The notes under the pieces: generated by a model
Databases searched by the model: none
The model's input: only the letters and a program-made list of their open reading frames with translations
What the model was told of the DNA's origin: nothing
Made by a program: the position numbers and the translations under genes
Part shown: positions 24,579 to 32,112 of the stretch, piece after piece
How the letters are laid out: each line of letters opens with the position of its first letter
Numbering within the stretch: the first letter of the stretch is position 1
Assembly: GCA_963703085.1 (NCBI GenBank)
Contig: OY969789.1
Coordinates: 1,426,001-1,490,000 of the forward strand
Reading direction: 5' to 3'
DNA length: 64,000 bases
DNA from: DATAEG01 sp963703085
Lineage (GTDB): Bacteria; Actinomycetota; Actinomycetes; Mycobacteriales; Jatrophihabitantaceae

Positions 24579-24997
24579 GGCAGTCGCACGACGGCCCGGG
24601 CCTTGGCCAGCACTGTCTGCCCGCCGCTCCTGGCGACCAGGTTCACCAGGACACTGCGATCATCCGGGCGCTTCTCCGAGACGGTGCCGGTCACCTCGAG
24701 CAGCCCACCGGTCTCATCGTCGGGCACGACCACTGGACGGGTGAACCGCACGCCGTACTCGACGACAGCGCCCGGGTCGCCGGTCCAGTCGGTGACCACT
24801 CGGATCGCCTCGGCCATCGTGAGCATGCCGTGCGCGATCACATCCGCAAGCCCGACCTCGGTCGCGTGCCTGGGGTTCCAGTGAATGGGGTTGAAGTCGC
24901 CCGAGGCGCCGGCATAGCGCACCAACATCGCGCGATCGATCGGGAAGGTGCCGGCCGGCAGCTCGGTGCCTACCTCGGTCTCATCGAAGGTCACCAT
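24575..24997 (-). CDS. hadB: MaoC-like (3R)-hydroxyacyl dehydratase, HadB type
   Basis: The protein has 140 residues of hot-dog fold. The hydratase-2 motif is present: YAGASGDFNPIHWNPRHATEVG holds the catalytic Asp and His (around 33-38), and AHGMLTMAE follows. HadB is the catalytic subunit of HadAB/HadBC, which dehydrates 3-hydroxyacyl-ACP in FAS-II fatty acid elongation. Its start shares a base with the hadA stop (TGATG). The order rpmG-hadA-hadB matches the mycobacterial locus, but no hadC follows. Confidence 0.9.
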   Translation of the reverse strand: MVTFDETEVGTELPAGTFPIDRAMLVRYAGASGDFNPIHWNPRHATEVGLADVIAHGMLTMAEAIRVVTDWTGDPGAVVEYGVRFTRPVVVPDDETGGLLEVTGTVSEKRPDDRSVLVNLVARSGGQTVLAKARAVVRLP

Positions 24998-25449
24998 CAG
25001 CTTGCCGCCGTACCGCGAGCGACCAGCGTCGAGAACGCCGTTACCACGTGCTCGCCGTCGGTCGTCGCGACGTCACCCCGGGTGGTGAGCAGATCGTTGC
25101 CGGCGGCGGCGCGGATCGATTCCACGCTGACCGAAACGACGAGCTCGTCACCGGCGATGATGGGCCGCGAGTACACGAACCGCTGTTCGCCGTGCACGAC
25201 GCGGGAGTAGTCCAACCCGAGCGCAGGATCGGTGACGATCTGGCGGGCCGCTCTCATGGTGAGCACGATCGCGAACGTGGGTGGGGCGACCACGTCGCGG
25301 TAGCCGAGGCTGCGCGCTGCGTCGAGGTCGTGGCTCGCCGGGTTGTCGTCACCCACTGCCGCGGCGAATTCACGGATCTTCTCCCGACCGACCTGATAGG
25401 GGTCAGTCGGCGGATACACCCGGCCGACGAAAGACTGGTCGATCGGCAT
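24997..25449 (-). CDS. hadA: MaoC-like dehydratase partner, HadA type
   Basis: The protein has 150 residues with the N-terminal MaoC/FAS1-dehydratase fold seen in HadA: it begins SFVGRVYPPTDPYQVGREKIREFA and contains VVAPPTFAIVLTM and VHGEQRFVYSRPI. It lacks the Asp-His hydratase motif, as HadA does, and would supply the acyl-binding part of the HadAB heterodimer. It lies 18 bases after rpmG. The gene pair is essential for fatty acid or mycolate elongation in mycobacteria; whether this organism makes mycolates is not shown here. Confidence 0.9.
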   Translation of the reverse strand: MPIDQSFVGRVYPPTDPYQVGREKIREFAAAVGDDNPASHDLDAARSLGYRDVVAPPTFAIVLTMRAARQIVTDPALGLDYSRVVHGEQRFVYSRPIIAGDELVVSVSVESIRAAAGNDLLTTRGDVATTDGEHVVTAFSTLVARGTAAS

Positions 25450-25467
25450 ACGGGTGACGTTAGCTGG

Positions 25468-25632
25468 TCAGCGGGTCTCGCGGTGCTCGGTGTGCTTGCC
25501 GCAGTTCGGGCAGAATTTCTTCATCCCGAGCCGGTCCGGGTCGTTGCGCCGGTTCTTCCGGGTGATGTAGTTGCGGTGCTTGCACTCCTGGCACGCCAGA
25601 GTGATCTTCGGGCGAACGTCGGTGGCTGCCAC
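25468..25632 (-). CDS. rpmG: 50S ribosomal protein L33, zinc-binding form
   Basis: The frame encodes 54 residues from a GTG at 25632: VAATDVRPKITLACQECKHR and so on to the stop. Two CxxC pairs (Cys14/17 and Cys41/44) mark the zinc-binding (C+) form. YITRKNRRNDPDRLGMKKF is typical of L33. It follows tRNA-Met by 48 bases. The tRNA-Thr, tRNA-Met, rpmG, hadA order is the same as in M. tuberculosis. Confidence 0.96.
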   Translation of the reverse strand: MAATDVRPKITLACQECKHRNYITRKNRRNDPDRLGMKKFCPNCGKHTEHRETR

Positions 25633-25680
25633 GGGTTATTGCCTCTTTCGAATCATCGATCGGGTGGTTCTGCACGTGCG

Positions 25681-25753
25681 TAGCGAGGGCCGGATTTGAA
25701 CCGGCGACACAGCGATTATGAGCCGCTTGCTCTGCCAAACTGAGCTACCCCGC
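25681..25753 (-). tRNA. tRNA-Met (CAT), elongator
   Basis: A 73-base cloverleaf with anticodon loop CTCATAA (CAT), D-arm GCTCAGTTTGGCAGAGC and T-arm GGTTCAAATC. The first acceptor pair is G-U (G1-T72 in DNA) rather than the C-A mismatch of initiators, so it is the elongator type. Confidence 0.93.
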
Positions 25754-25824
25754 CAGTCGGCTGCCATCGGCCACGCCGCCGCCGCGGAGACAGCCACGGT
25801 GTACGACACGGACCGGACAGCCGG

Positions 25825-25897
25825 AGCCCCCTTACGGAATCGAACCGTAGACCTTCTCCTTACCATGGAGACGCTCTGCCGTCTGAGCTAAGGGGGC
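25825..25897 (-). tRNA. tRNA-Thr (GGT)
   Basis: A 73-base cloverleaf: acceptor GCCCCCT/AGGGGGC, anticodon loop ATGGTAA (GGT), T-arm GGTTCGATTC. It lies 71 bases before tRNA-Met on the same strand. Confidence 0.96.
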
Positions 25898-26201
25898 AGC
25901 ACGGATCCTCACCGGATGGTCGGAAGACCTGGCGGAGAGGCTCGCGGGCGAAGGAAATCGTACACGAGCGCCGGTGCCGCTTTCGACTTTGCTGGTGCGG
26001 TGCACCGCGCAGGGCCGCCGGGCAGCAAAGAACCCTGGTGGCCACACGGGGGAATGGCCACCAGGGTTGGGTCCAAGTATTGGTCCGATAGTGCAATGTG
26101 TCAATCATTGAATTCCGAACAGCGACCCGTTGTGTCCGAATTGTTGCTGCCGGAGGTTGACCGCGGCTGATCCGGGCCCGAGCACGGACCAGCCACAGGC
26201 G
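25898..26201. other. Intergenic stretch between tRNA-Thr and tRNA-Tyr
   Basis: No gene is visible in these 304 bases. The stretch holds the tRNA-Tyr terminator (26031-26068) and a minus-strand TACGAT (25957-25962) about 60 bases before tRNA-Thr that could be a -10 for the tRNA-Thr/tRNA-Met/rpmG unit; its -35 is not clear. The part 26070-26200 is less GC-rich than its surroundings and otherwise featureless. Confidence 0.5.
26031..26068 (-). terminator. Terminator after tRNA-Tyr
   Basis: A 14-base-pair perfect stem (AACCCTGGTGGCCA 26031-26044; TGGCCACCAGGGTT 26055-26068) with a 10-base loop. On the minus strand it is followed by CTTTGCTG. It lies about 130 bases past the tRNA-Tyr 3' end. Confidence 0.7.
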
Positions 26202-26283
26202 TGGCGGGTGTTGGGTTCGAACCAACGTAGGCTGAGCCGGCGGTTTTACAGACCGCTCCCTTTGACCACTCGGGCAACCCGCC
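26202..26283 (-). tRNA. tRNA-Tyr (GTA)
   Basis: An 82-base class II tRNA with acceptor GGCGGGT/ACCCGCC, anticodon loop CTGTAAA (GTA), a long variable arm and T-arm GGTTCGAACC. Confidence 0.96.
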
Positions 26284-26408
26284 AGGGGACCATTACGGTG
26301 GGCCGCCGGACTACCCCGTCGGCGGGCAGTAGCGTACCCGATGCCCGTGCGCACCTTCATCAGCCGCCGTGCCCGGCCACCGAACCGACAGTGGGGAGTA
26401 CACAGCCG

Positions 26409-26900
26409 ATGGCAGACCCGTCGTTCGACGTCGTCAGCAAGATCGAACACCAAGAGGTCGACAACGCACTGAACCAGGCGGCCAAGGAGGTCGGGCAACG
26501 CTTCGACTTCCGCGGCACCCACGCTGAGATCACCTGGAGCGGCGAACTCGGCGTGACGATCAAGGCTGACACCGAAGAGCGCGCCAAGGCGGCTCTGGAC
26601 GTCTTCAAGGACAAGCTGGTGCGCCGCTCCATCTCGCTGAAAGCTCTGGAAGCCGAGGATCCCAAGCAGTCGGGCAAGCAGTACGTCATCGCCTGCACGT
26701 TGCAGCAGGGCATCTCGAGTGAGAAGGCGAAGGTCATCGCCAAGGCCATCCGGGACGAGGGGCCGCGTGGAGTGCAGGCCCAGATCCAGGGCGACCAGCT
26801 GCGGGTGTCCGGCAAGAAGCGCGACGACCTGCAGGCGGTCATCGCCTTGCTGAAGGCCGGCGACTACGGCGTCCCACTCCAGTTCATCAACTATCGGTAG
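26409..26900 (+). CDS. yajQ: YajQ family nucleotide-binding protein
   Basis: The protein has 163 residues from the ATG at 26409 (MADPSFDVVSKIEHQEV). It shows the two ferredoxin-like repeats of YajQ: FDFRGTHAEITW, YVIACTLQQGISSEKAKVI and the end VPLQFINYR, which is nearly invariant. YajQ proteins bind nucleotides or RNA, and some bind cyclic-di-GMP; the role in actinobacteria is unclear. It is divergent from tRNA-Tyr and followed 12 bases later by rmlA. Confidence 0.95.
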   Translation: MADPSFDVVSKIEHQEVDNALNQAAKEVGQRFDFRGTHAEITWSGELGVTIKADTEERAKAALDVFKDKLVRRSISLKALEAEDPKQSGKQYVIACTLQQGISSEKAKVIAKAIRDEGPRGVQAQIQGDQLRVSGKKRDDLQAVIALLKAGDYGVPLQFINYR

Positions 26901-26912
26901 GACGGCGACGGC

Positions 26913-27785
26913 GTGAAGGGAATCATCCTGGCCGGTGGGTCGGGCACTCGCCTGCACCCGGTCACCCGGGTGACCAGCAAGCAACTGCTGCCGGTCTACG
27001 ACAAGCCGATGATCTACTACCCGCTCTCGGTGCTGATGCTGGCCGGCATCCGCGAGATCCTGGTGATCACCACGCCGCACGATCAGGAACAGTTCCGGCG
27101 CCTGCTCGGCGACGGCTCGGAACTCGGGCTCGAGCTGAGCTTCGCCGTGCAGCCCGAGCCGAACGGGCTGGCGGAGGCATTTCTCATCGGGCGCGATCAC
27201 GTCGGCGACGACACGTCGGCGCTGGTGCTGGGCGACAACATCTTTCACGGCCAGGATCTGGCCCGGAAGCTCACCGACGCAGCCGCCCTGCAGGACGGCT
27301 GCGTGTTGTTCGGCTACCGCGTCTCTGATCCTGAGCGCTACGGCGTCGCCGAGGCCGACTCCGAGGGCAGGCTGCTGTCCATCGAGGAGAAGCCGGCCAC
27401 GCCGAAGTCGAACCTGGCGGTGACCGGGGTGTACTTCTACGACAACGCCGTGCTGGACATAGCCGCCTCGCTGACCCCTTCGTCGCGCGGCGAGCTGGAG
27501 ATCACCGATCTCAACAACGTCTACGTGCAGCGGGGCAACGCCCGGTTGGTGGACCTCGGCCGCGGCACCGCGTGGCTGGACACCGGTACCCATGACTCGC
27601 TGCTCGAGGCCGGCCAGTTCGTCCAGGTCTTGGAGCACCGGCAAGGCGTGCGGATCGCCTGCCTGGAGGAGATCGCGCTACGCCGCGGGTTCATCACCGC
27701 CGATGCCGCATATGCCCTCGGCGAGGCCCAGCAGAAGTCCGGCTACGGCCAGTACGTCATGGACATCGCCGCCGCGCTGCGCTGA
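26913..27785 (+). CDS. rmlA: Glucose-1-phosphate thymidylyltransferase
   Basis: The protein has 290 residues from a GTG. The nucleotidyltransferase signature is GIILAGGSGTRLHPVT (residues 3-18), with KQLLPVYDKPMIYYP following. LVLGDNIFHG, the sugar-binding VEEKP-like SIEEKPATPKS and GTAWLDTGTHDSLLEA are all family motifs. It makes dTDP-glucose, the first step to dTDP-rhamnose, needed for the cell-wall linker or glycans. The other rml genes are not in this window. It may be cotranscribed with yajQ. Confidence 0.96.
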   Translation: MKGIILAGGSGTRLHPVTRVTSKQLLPVYDKPMIYYPLSVLMLAGIREILVITTPHDQEQFRRLLGDGSELGLELSFAVQPEPNGLAEAFLIGRDHVGDDTSALVLGDNIFHGQDLARKLTDAAALQDGCVLFGYRVSDPERYGVAEADSEGRLLSIEEKPATPKSNLAVTGVYFYDNAVLDIAASLTPSSRGELEITDLNNVYVQRGNARLVDLGRGTAWLDTGTHDSLLEAGQFVQVLEHRQGVRIACLEEIALRRGFITADAAYALGEAQQKSGYGQYVMDIAAALR

Positions 27786-27821
27786 ACCAGCTCCCCGCCC
27801 GTGTACTCGTCGCCGCGGCGC

Positions 27822-27910
27822 GGCCGCCGAGGGGGAGCTTTTGGTCGCGACACGCCGACAAACTGCGCCAGATCCTCCCCCTCGGCGGCCAGAACCTCCC
27901 CCTCGGCGGC
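27822..27910. repeat. Three copies of a GC-rich repeat, one inverted
   Basis: GGCCGCCGAGGGGGAG (27822-27837) is the exact 16-base inverse of CTCCCCCTCGGCGGCC (27875-27890), and a third copy follows (27896-27910). The inverted pair lies between the convergent rmlA and htpX genes and could fold as a hairpin with a 37-base loop, so it might act as a bidirectional terminator or be a REP-like element. A CCCCCTCGGC core recurs at about 55786-55795. Confidence 0.6.
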
Positions 27911-27935
27911 GAGATTCGGGCACGGCAGCCGCGGA

Positions 27936-28796
27936 CTAGCGCGCGTTGCGCGCCATCGCCTCCAGACGAGCGATCCGGTCTGCCATCGGCGGATGGGTGG
28001 AGAACAGGTTCTTGCCCCGGAACGGGTTGACGATCATCAGATGGCTGGAGTTCTGCAGGGAGCGTTCCGGCGGCAACGGCAGCGCCTGCGCGCCGCTCTC
28101 CAACTTTCGCAGCGCACTGGCCAGGGCCAGCGGGTCGCTGGTCAGCTCGGCACCGGATTCGTCGGCCTGGTACTCCCGCGACCGGCTGATCGCCATCTGG
28201 ATCAGCCCGGCGGCGAGCGGGCCGAGGAACAGCATCAGGATCGCCGCGAACGGGTTGCGGTCCTCGTCGTCGCTGCCGCCGAAGAACAGCGCGAACTGGG
28301 CCAGGAAGGTGATTCCGGAGGCGAACGCACCGGCCACTGACGAGATCAGGATGTCCCGGTTGTAGACGTGGCTGAGCTCGTGACCCAGAACGGCCCGCAG
28401 CTCGCGCCGGGTGAGGATGCCGAGAATGCCCTCGGTCGCGCACACCGCTGCGTGCCGGGGGTTGCGTCCGGTGGCAAAGGCATTCGGCTGTGCCGCGGGC
28501 GAGACGTAGAGGCGCGGCATGGGCTGGTGAGCAGCAGTGGCCAGCTCCCGGACGATGGCGTACATCTCCGGTTGCTGCGTCTCGGTGACCGCCTGCGCGC
28601 GCATCGAGCGCAGCGCGATCTTGTCGGAGTTGAAGTAACTGAACGCATTCAAACCCAGGGCCAGGACCAGGCCGATGACCATCCCGGTGGTGCCGCCGAG
28701 CAGACGGCCGACCCCGATGAACAACGCGGCCAGGACGCCGAACAACACGGCTGTCTTCAGGCCGTTCGCTCCCCTATGCACGCCGTTATAACGCAC
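27936..28796 (-). CDS. htpX: Membrane zinc metalloprotease HtpX (M48)
   Basis: The protein has 286 residues. Two N-terminal membrane helices (about 14-50) precede the M48 domain with the zinc motif HELSH (about 139-143), two more hydrophobic segments, and the third ligand in SREYQADESGAELT. The C-terminal FSTHPPMADRIARLE is also typical. HtpX degrades damaged membrane proteins and belongs to the membrane stress response. Mycobacterial htpX lies beside prenyl synthetase and menJ genes; here those are elsewhere in the window. Confidence 0.95.
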   Translation of the reverse strand: MRYNGVHRGANGLKTAVLFGVLAALFIGVGRLLGGTTGMVIGLVLALGLNAFSYFNSDKIALRSMRAQAVTETQQPEMYAIVRELATAAHQPMPRLYVSPAAQPNAFATGRNPRHAAVCATEGILGILTRRELRAVLGHELSHVYNRDILISSVAGAFASGITFLAQFALFFGGSDDEDRNPFAAILMLFLGPLAAGLIQMAISRSREYQADESGAELTSDPLALASALRKLESGAQALPLPPERSLQNSSHLMIVNPFRGKNLFSTHPPMADRIARLEAMARNAR

Positions 28797-28832
28797 AGAC
28801 GGGGTGCGGGCGTTCCCTGCCGGTGTCCGCTG

Positions 28833-29282
28833 TCAACGAACCGAGCCGCTGGCTGTGGCAGCGCTCGTGCCGACGACGTGCTCGGTGCGGGTGCCGCCGG
28901 CGACCCAGGGCAGTCCGGCCCGCCGCCATGCCCGGAAGCCGCCGTCGAGGTCGGCCGCGGGAATCCCCAGCGAGCGCAGCGCATCGGCGGCCAGCGAGGA
29001 GGTGTAGCCCTCGCTGCACAGCACGATCCAGCCCTGGCCCGGGCGGGCCAGCGGCAGGCGCGCGTCGGATGCCGGGTGCAGCCGCCACTCCAGGTGGTTG
29101 CGCTCGACGATCAGCGAGCCCGGGATCTCCCCCTCGGCAGCCCGCTGTGCGAACGGCCGGATGTCGACGAGCAGTGCGCCACCACCGACAGCTGCTGCAG
29201 CCTGAGCCGGGTCGAGGCGATCGATGCGCGACCGGGCGTCAGCCAGCAGCTCGTCGACCGACGCGTACCGGACCGCGGTCAT
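28833..29282 (-). CDS. Rhodanese-like sulfurtransferase
   Basis: The protein has 149 residues with a single rhodanese domain: LLVDIRPFAQRAAEGEIPGS is the N-terminal motif, and the active-site loop is CSEGYTSSLAADAL with the catalytic Cys at about residue 89. The end has WRRAGLPW. It overlaps the cysteine dioxygenase stop (ATGA), so a role in sulfur handling after cysteine oxidation, such as moving sulfane sulfur or sulfite, is a reasonable inference. Single-domain length is normal. Confidence 0.88.
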   Translation of the reverse strand: MTAVRYASVDELLADARSRIDRLDPAQAAAAVGGGALLVDIRPFAQRAAEGEIPGSLIVERNHLEWRLHPASDARLPLARPGQGWIVLCSEGYTSSLAADALRSLGIPAADLDGGFRAWRRAGLPWVAGGTRTEHVVGTSAATASGSVR

Positions 29283-29824
29283 CGCGCGGCCCGGGCCGAG
29301 GCGCGGGGTCCGGGCGTCTGCGGGTCGTCGGTCTGCACCGATGCGATCCGCACGAGCAGGCCGCCTTGCAGGTCGTAATAGTTCATCCGCTGCAGCGGGC
29401 GACTGTAGGCGTGCACACTCAGCGCCGGCTCGTCGCCGACGTTGCGCACATCGTGGATGTGCCGCGGCCCGAATCCGATGCTCTCCCCGGTGCGGTGCCG
29501 ACGATCGCGCAGGATGTCGGTGACTGCTCCGAACGGTTCGAGCACCGACTCGGTCAAGGTGCCGGCCACGACGGCGAAAGCTCCGGATGAGCCGCCGTGG
29601 TCATGCAGCTCGGTGGCCTGCGTCGGCAGCCAGCTGATCAGCCAGACGTCGACCCGTCCATCGCGGTAGATCCGTCGGTGCCAGCGGGTGTTCTCGTCGA
29701 AGCTGAACGGGTACTGGCCGCGGCGGACCTCCGCGGCGACGAAGCGGGTGAACTCGACCAGTTCGATCGGATCGAGCGGCCCCCGCGGAGCGGGCTGGGT
29801 TTGCAGTGCAGTTGCTGCGGACAT
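29279..29824 (-). CDS. Cysteine dioxygenase (type I)
   Basis: The protein has 181 residues of the cupin fold. The iron-binding triad appears as His-x-His in ATELHDHGGSSGAF (His about 73 and 75) and His in GPRHIHDVRN (about 127). It converts cysteine to cysteine sulfinate with O2. As in other bacterial CDOs, the Cys that forms the Cys-Tyr crosslink in mammals is replaced by Gly in HDHGGSSG. It is the first gene of a two-gene unit with the rhodanese and is divergent from korA. Confidence 0.88.
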   Translation of the reverse strand: MSAATALQTQPAPRGPLDPIELVEFTRFVAAEVRRGQYPFSFDENTRWHRRIYRDGRVDVWLISWLPTQATELHDHGGSSGAFAVVAGTLTESVLEPFGAVTDILRDRRHRTGESIGFGPRHIHDVRNVGDEPALSVHAYSRPLQRMNYYDLQGGLLVRIASVQTDDPQTPGPRASARAAR

Positions 29825-30195
29825 CGGTGCTCTCCAGCGATCGGGGCGGGTACGGGCCTGGATGCCACCGACCGCGGAGGTCTCGTTGACCGGGAGAAAG
29901 AGCGAGCTGAGTCAGATCAGATCGCGCGTGACCGGGCGGTGGCGCATGCACATGCCCACCGACAGCACTGAGTGCTGCTCGCCCACGACGTCACGACGCA
30001 CACGGTACAGGCAGTTCGGTCGGACCGACGGCTGGCCGCCTGGGCGCACCGTCGACCTGACCGGCCCGCGGTTTGTCGGATCGGCCACGCCGGTACCCAC
30101 AGGCTGGGCGACCTCCGTAGGATTGGGGGTTGCGCGTGCCGGGCCTGTGAGCAGGAGCGGGCGGCCGCGGCCGATGGAGGAGGCTCTGCCAGCCC
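29825..30195. other. Divergent regulatory region between cysteine dioxygenase and korA
   Basis: No coding frame is convincing in these 371 bases. A 15-base perfect palindrome CAGCACTGAGTGCTG lies at 29963-29977, and a TAGGAT (30119-30124) about 70 bases before korA could be its -10. A GGAGG-like GATGGAGGAGG precedes the korA start. Confidence 0.45.
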
Positions 30196-32112
30196 ATGGC
30201 AAAGGACGTCAAGCAGCTTGACCGCGTCGTCATCAGAATCGCCGGGGACTCCGGCGACGGCATGCAATTGGCCGGCGACCGGTTCACCTCGGAGACGGCG
30301 AGCTTCGGCAACGACCTGGCGACGTTCCCCAACTTCCCCGCCGAGATTCGCGCGCCGGCCGGCACGCTGCCCGGCGTCTCGTCCTTCCAGCTGCATTTCG
30401 CCGACCACGACATCCTGACTCCGGGCGACCAGCCGGACGTCCTGGTGGCGATGAATCCCGCCGCGCTGAAGGCGAATTTGAGCGACCTGCGGCCCGGCGC
30501 GACCATCATCGTCGACAGCCACGACTTCACCGCCCGCGCCATGAATCGGGTGGGATGGCAGAGCAACCCGCTCGAGGACGGCACGCTCGACGCCTTCGTC
30601 GTGCACGCCGTCGATCTCACCCAGTTGACGATGGACGCGCTGAGCAACACCGAGCTGTCCCGCAAGGACGCCAGCCGCAGCAAGAATATGTTCGCCCTCG
30701 GCCTGCTCTCCTGGATGTACTCGCGGCCGACGGACTCGACGATCGCGTTCCTGCGCAAGAAGTTCGTCGGCAAGCCCGACATCGCCGAGGCGAACGTCAC
30801 CGCGTTCAAGGCCGGGTGGAACTACGGCGAGACGACCGAGGCGTTCGCCGTGTCGTACGAGGTGAAACCCGCGGCGTTGGCGGCCGGCACCTACCGTCAG
30901 ATCAGCGGGAACCTCGCGCTCGCCTACGGACTTATCGCCGGCGCCCACGCCGCACACCTGCCGCTGTTCCTCGGCGCGTACCCGATCACCCCGGCCTCGG
31001 ACATCCTGCACGAGCTGAGCAAGCACAAGCGGTTCGGCGTGCGGACGTTCCAGGCAGAGGACGAGATCGCCGGTATCGGTGCGGCGCTGGGCGCGGCATT
31101 CGGTGGCTCGCTGGGAGTCACCACGTCGTCCGGGCCGGGCATTGCATTGAAGACCGAGACGATCGGGCTGGCCGTTTCCTTGGAGCTGCCGCTGGTGGTG
31201 TGTGACATCCAGCGCGGCGGCCCGTCCACCGGCCTGCCGACGAAGACCGAGCAGTCCGACCTGTTGCAGGCGATGTTCGGCCGCAACGGCGAAGCGCCGG
31301 TTCCGATCGTCGCGCCGCAGTCACCGGGCGACTGCTTCTACGCGGCCGTCGAAGCGATCCGCATCGCCACGACCTACCGCACTCCGGTGTTCCTGCTGTC
31401 CGACGGCTACCTGGCGAACGGGTCCGAGCCCTGGCACGTGCCGGAGACGGCCGACCTGCCCGATCTGACCGTCGGGTTCGCCACCGAACCGAACGGCGAC
31501 GACGGCACGTTCCTGCCCTACCTGCGCGACCCGGAGACGCTGGCGCGGCCGTGGGCGATCCCGGGGACACCGGGCCTGGCCCATCGCATCGGCGGGATCG
31601 AGAAGGCCGACAAGACCGGCGAGATCTCCTACGACCCGGACAACCACGATTTCATGGTGCGCACCCGGCAGGCGAAGGTGGACGGCATCGCTCGGTCCAT
31701 CGCGCCGCTGGAGGTCGACGATCCGGACGGCGCGGCTCGGGTGCTGGTTCTCGGTTGGGGGTCGACCTATGGACCGATCGGCGCCGCGGTGCGCGATTTG
31801 CGGGCCACCGGTCAGTCCATCGCGCAAGCGCACCTGCGCCACCTCAACCCGTTCCCGGCCAATCTCGGCGAGGTCCTCGCTCGCTACGAGCGCGTCGTGG
31901 TGCCCGAGATGAACCTCGGACAGTTGGCGATGCTGCTGCGGGCCAAGTACCTCGTCGACGTACTGAGCGTGACCCAGGTGCGCGGCATGCCGTTCAAGTC
32001 GGCCGAGCTGGTCGAGATGCTGCAAGGGGTTCTGTCTTCGTACGAGAACGCTCCACAACATGCACTCCGCGTGTCCGCGGGCCCGGCAAACAATGGTGAT
32101 GACGATGACTGA
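30196..32112 (+). CDS. korA: 2-oxoacid:ferredoxin oxidoreductase, alpha/gamma subunit
   Basis: The protein has 638 residues. An N-terminal gamma domain (about 10-200, starting RVVIRIAGDSGDGMQLAGDR) is fused to the pyrimidine-binding alpha domain (about 225-500; GAYPITPASDILHEL, TSSGPGIALKTETIGL) and a C-terminal transketolase-like domain (about 510-625). With KorB it oxidises 2-oxoglutarate (or a related 2-oxoacid) with CoA and reduces ferredoxin, an alternative to the dehydrogenase complex in the TCA cycle. The fused gamma-alpha form is standard in actinobacteria. It overlaps korB. The exact 2-oxoacid is inferred from homology. Confidence 0.94.
   Translation: MAKDVKQLDRVVIRIAGDSGDGMQLAGDRFTSETASFGNDLATFPNFPAEIRAPAGTLPGVSSFQLHFADHDILTPGDQPDVLVAMNPAALKANLSDLRPGATIIVDSHDFTARAMNRVGWQSNPLEDGTLDAFVVHAVDLTQLTMDALSNTELSRKDASRSKNMFALGLLSWMYSRPTDSTIAFLRKKFVGKPDIAEANVTAFKAGWNYGETTEAFAVSYEVKPAALAAGTYRQISGNLALAYGLIAGAHAAHLPLFLGAYPITPASDILHELSKHKRFGVRTFQAEDEIAGIGAALGAAFGGSLGVTTSSGPGIALKTETIGLAVSLELPLVVCDIQRGGPSTGLPTKTEQSDLLQAMFGRNGEAPVPIVAPQSPGDCFYAAVEAIRIATTYRTPVFLLSDGYLANGSEPWHVPETADLPDLTVGFATEPNGDDGTFLPYLRDPETLARPWAIPGTPGLAHRIGGIEKADKTGEISYDPDNHDFMVRTRQAKVDGIARSIAPLEVDDPDGAARVLVLGWGSTYGPIGAAVRDLRATGQSIAQAHLRHLNPFPANLGEVLARYERVVVPEMNLGQLAMLLRAKYLVDVLSVTQVRGMPFKSAELVEMLQGVLSSYENAPQHALRVSAGPANNGDDDD

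Noticed and set aside
25860..27644. 594-codon minus-strand frame over tRNA-Thr, tRNA-Tyr, yajQ and rmlA
   Set aside because: It runs across two tRNA genes and is antisense to two well-recognised proteins. Shadow frame.
27781..27935. Repeat cluster considered as an insertion sequence end or attachment site
   Set aside because: No transposase or integrase is near and there is no target duplication; kept only as a repeat.
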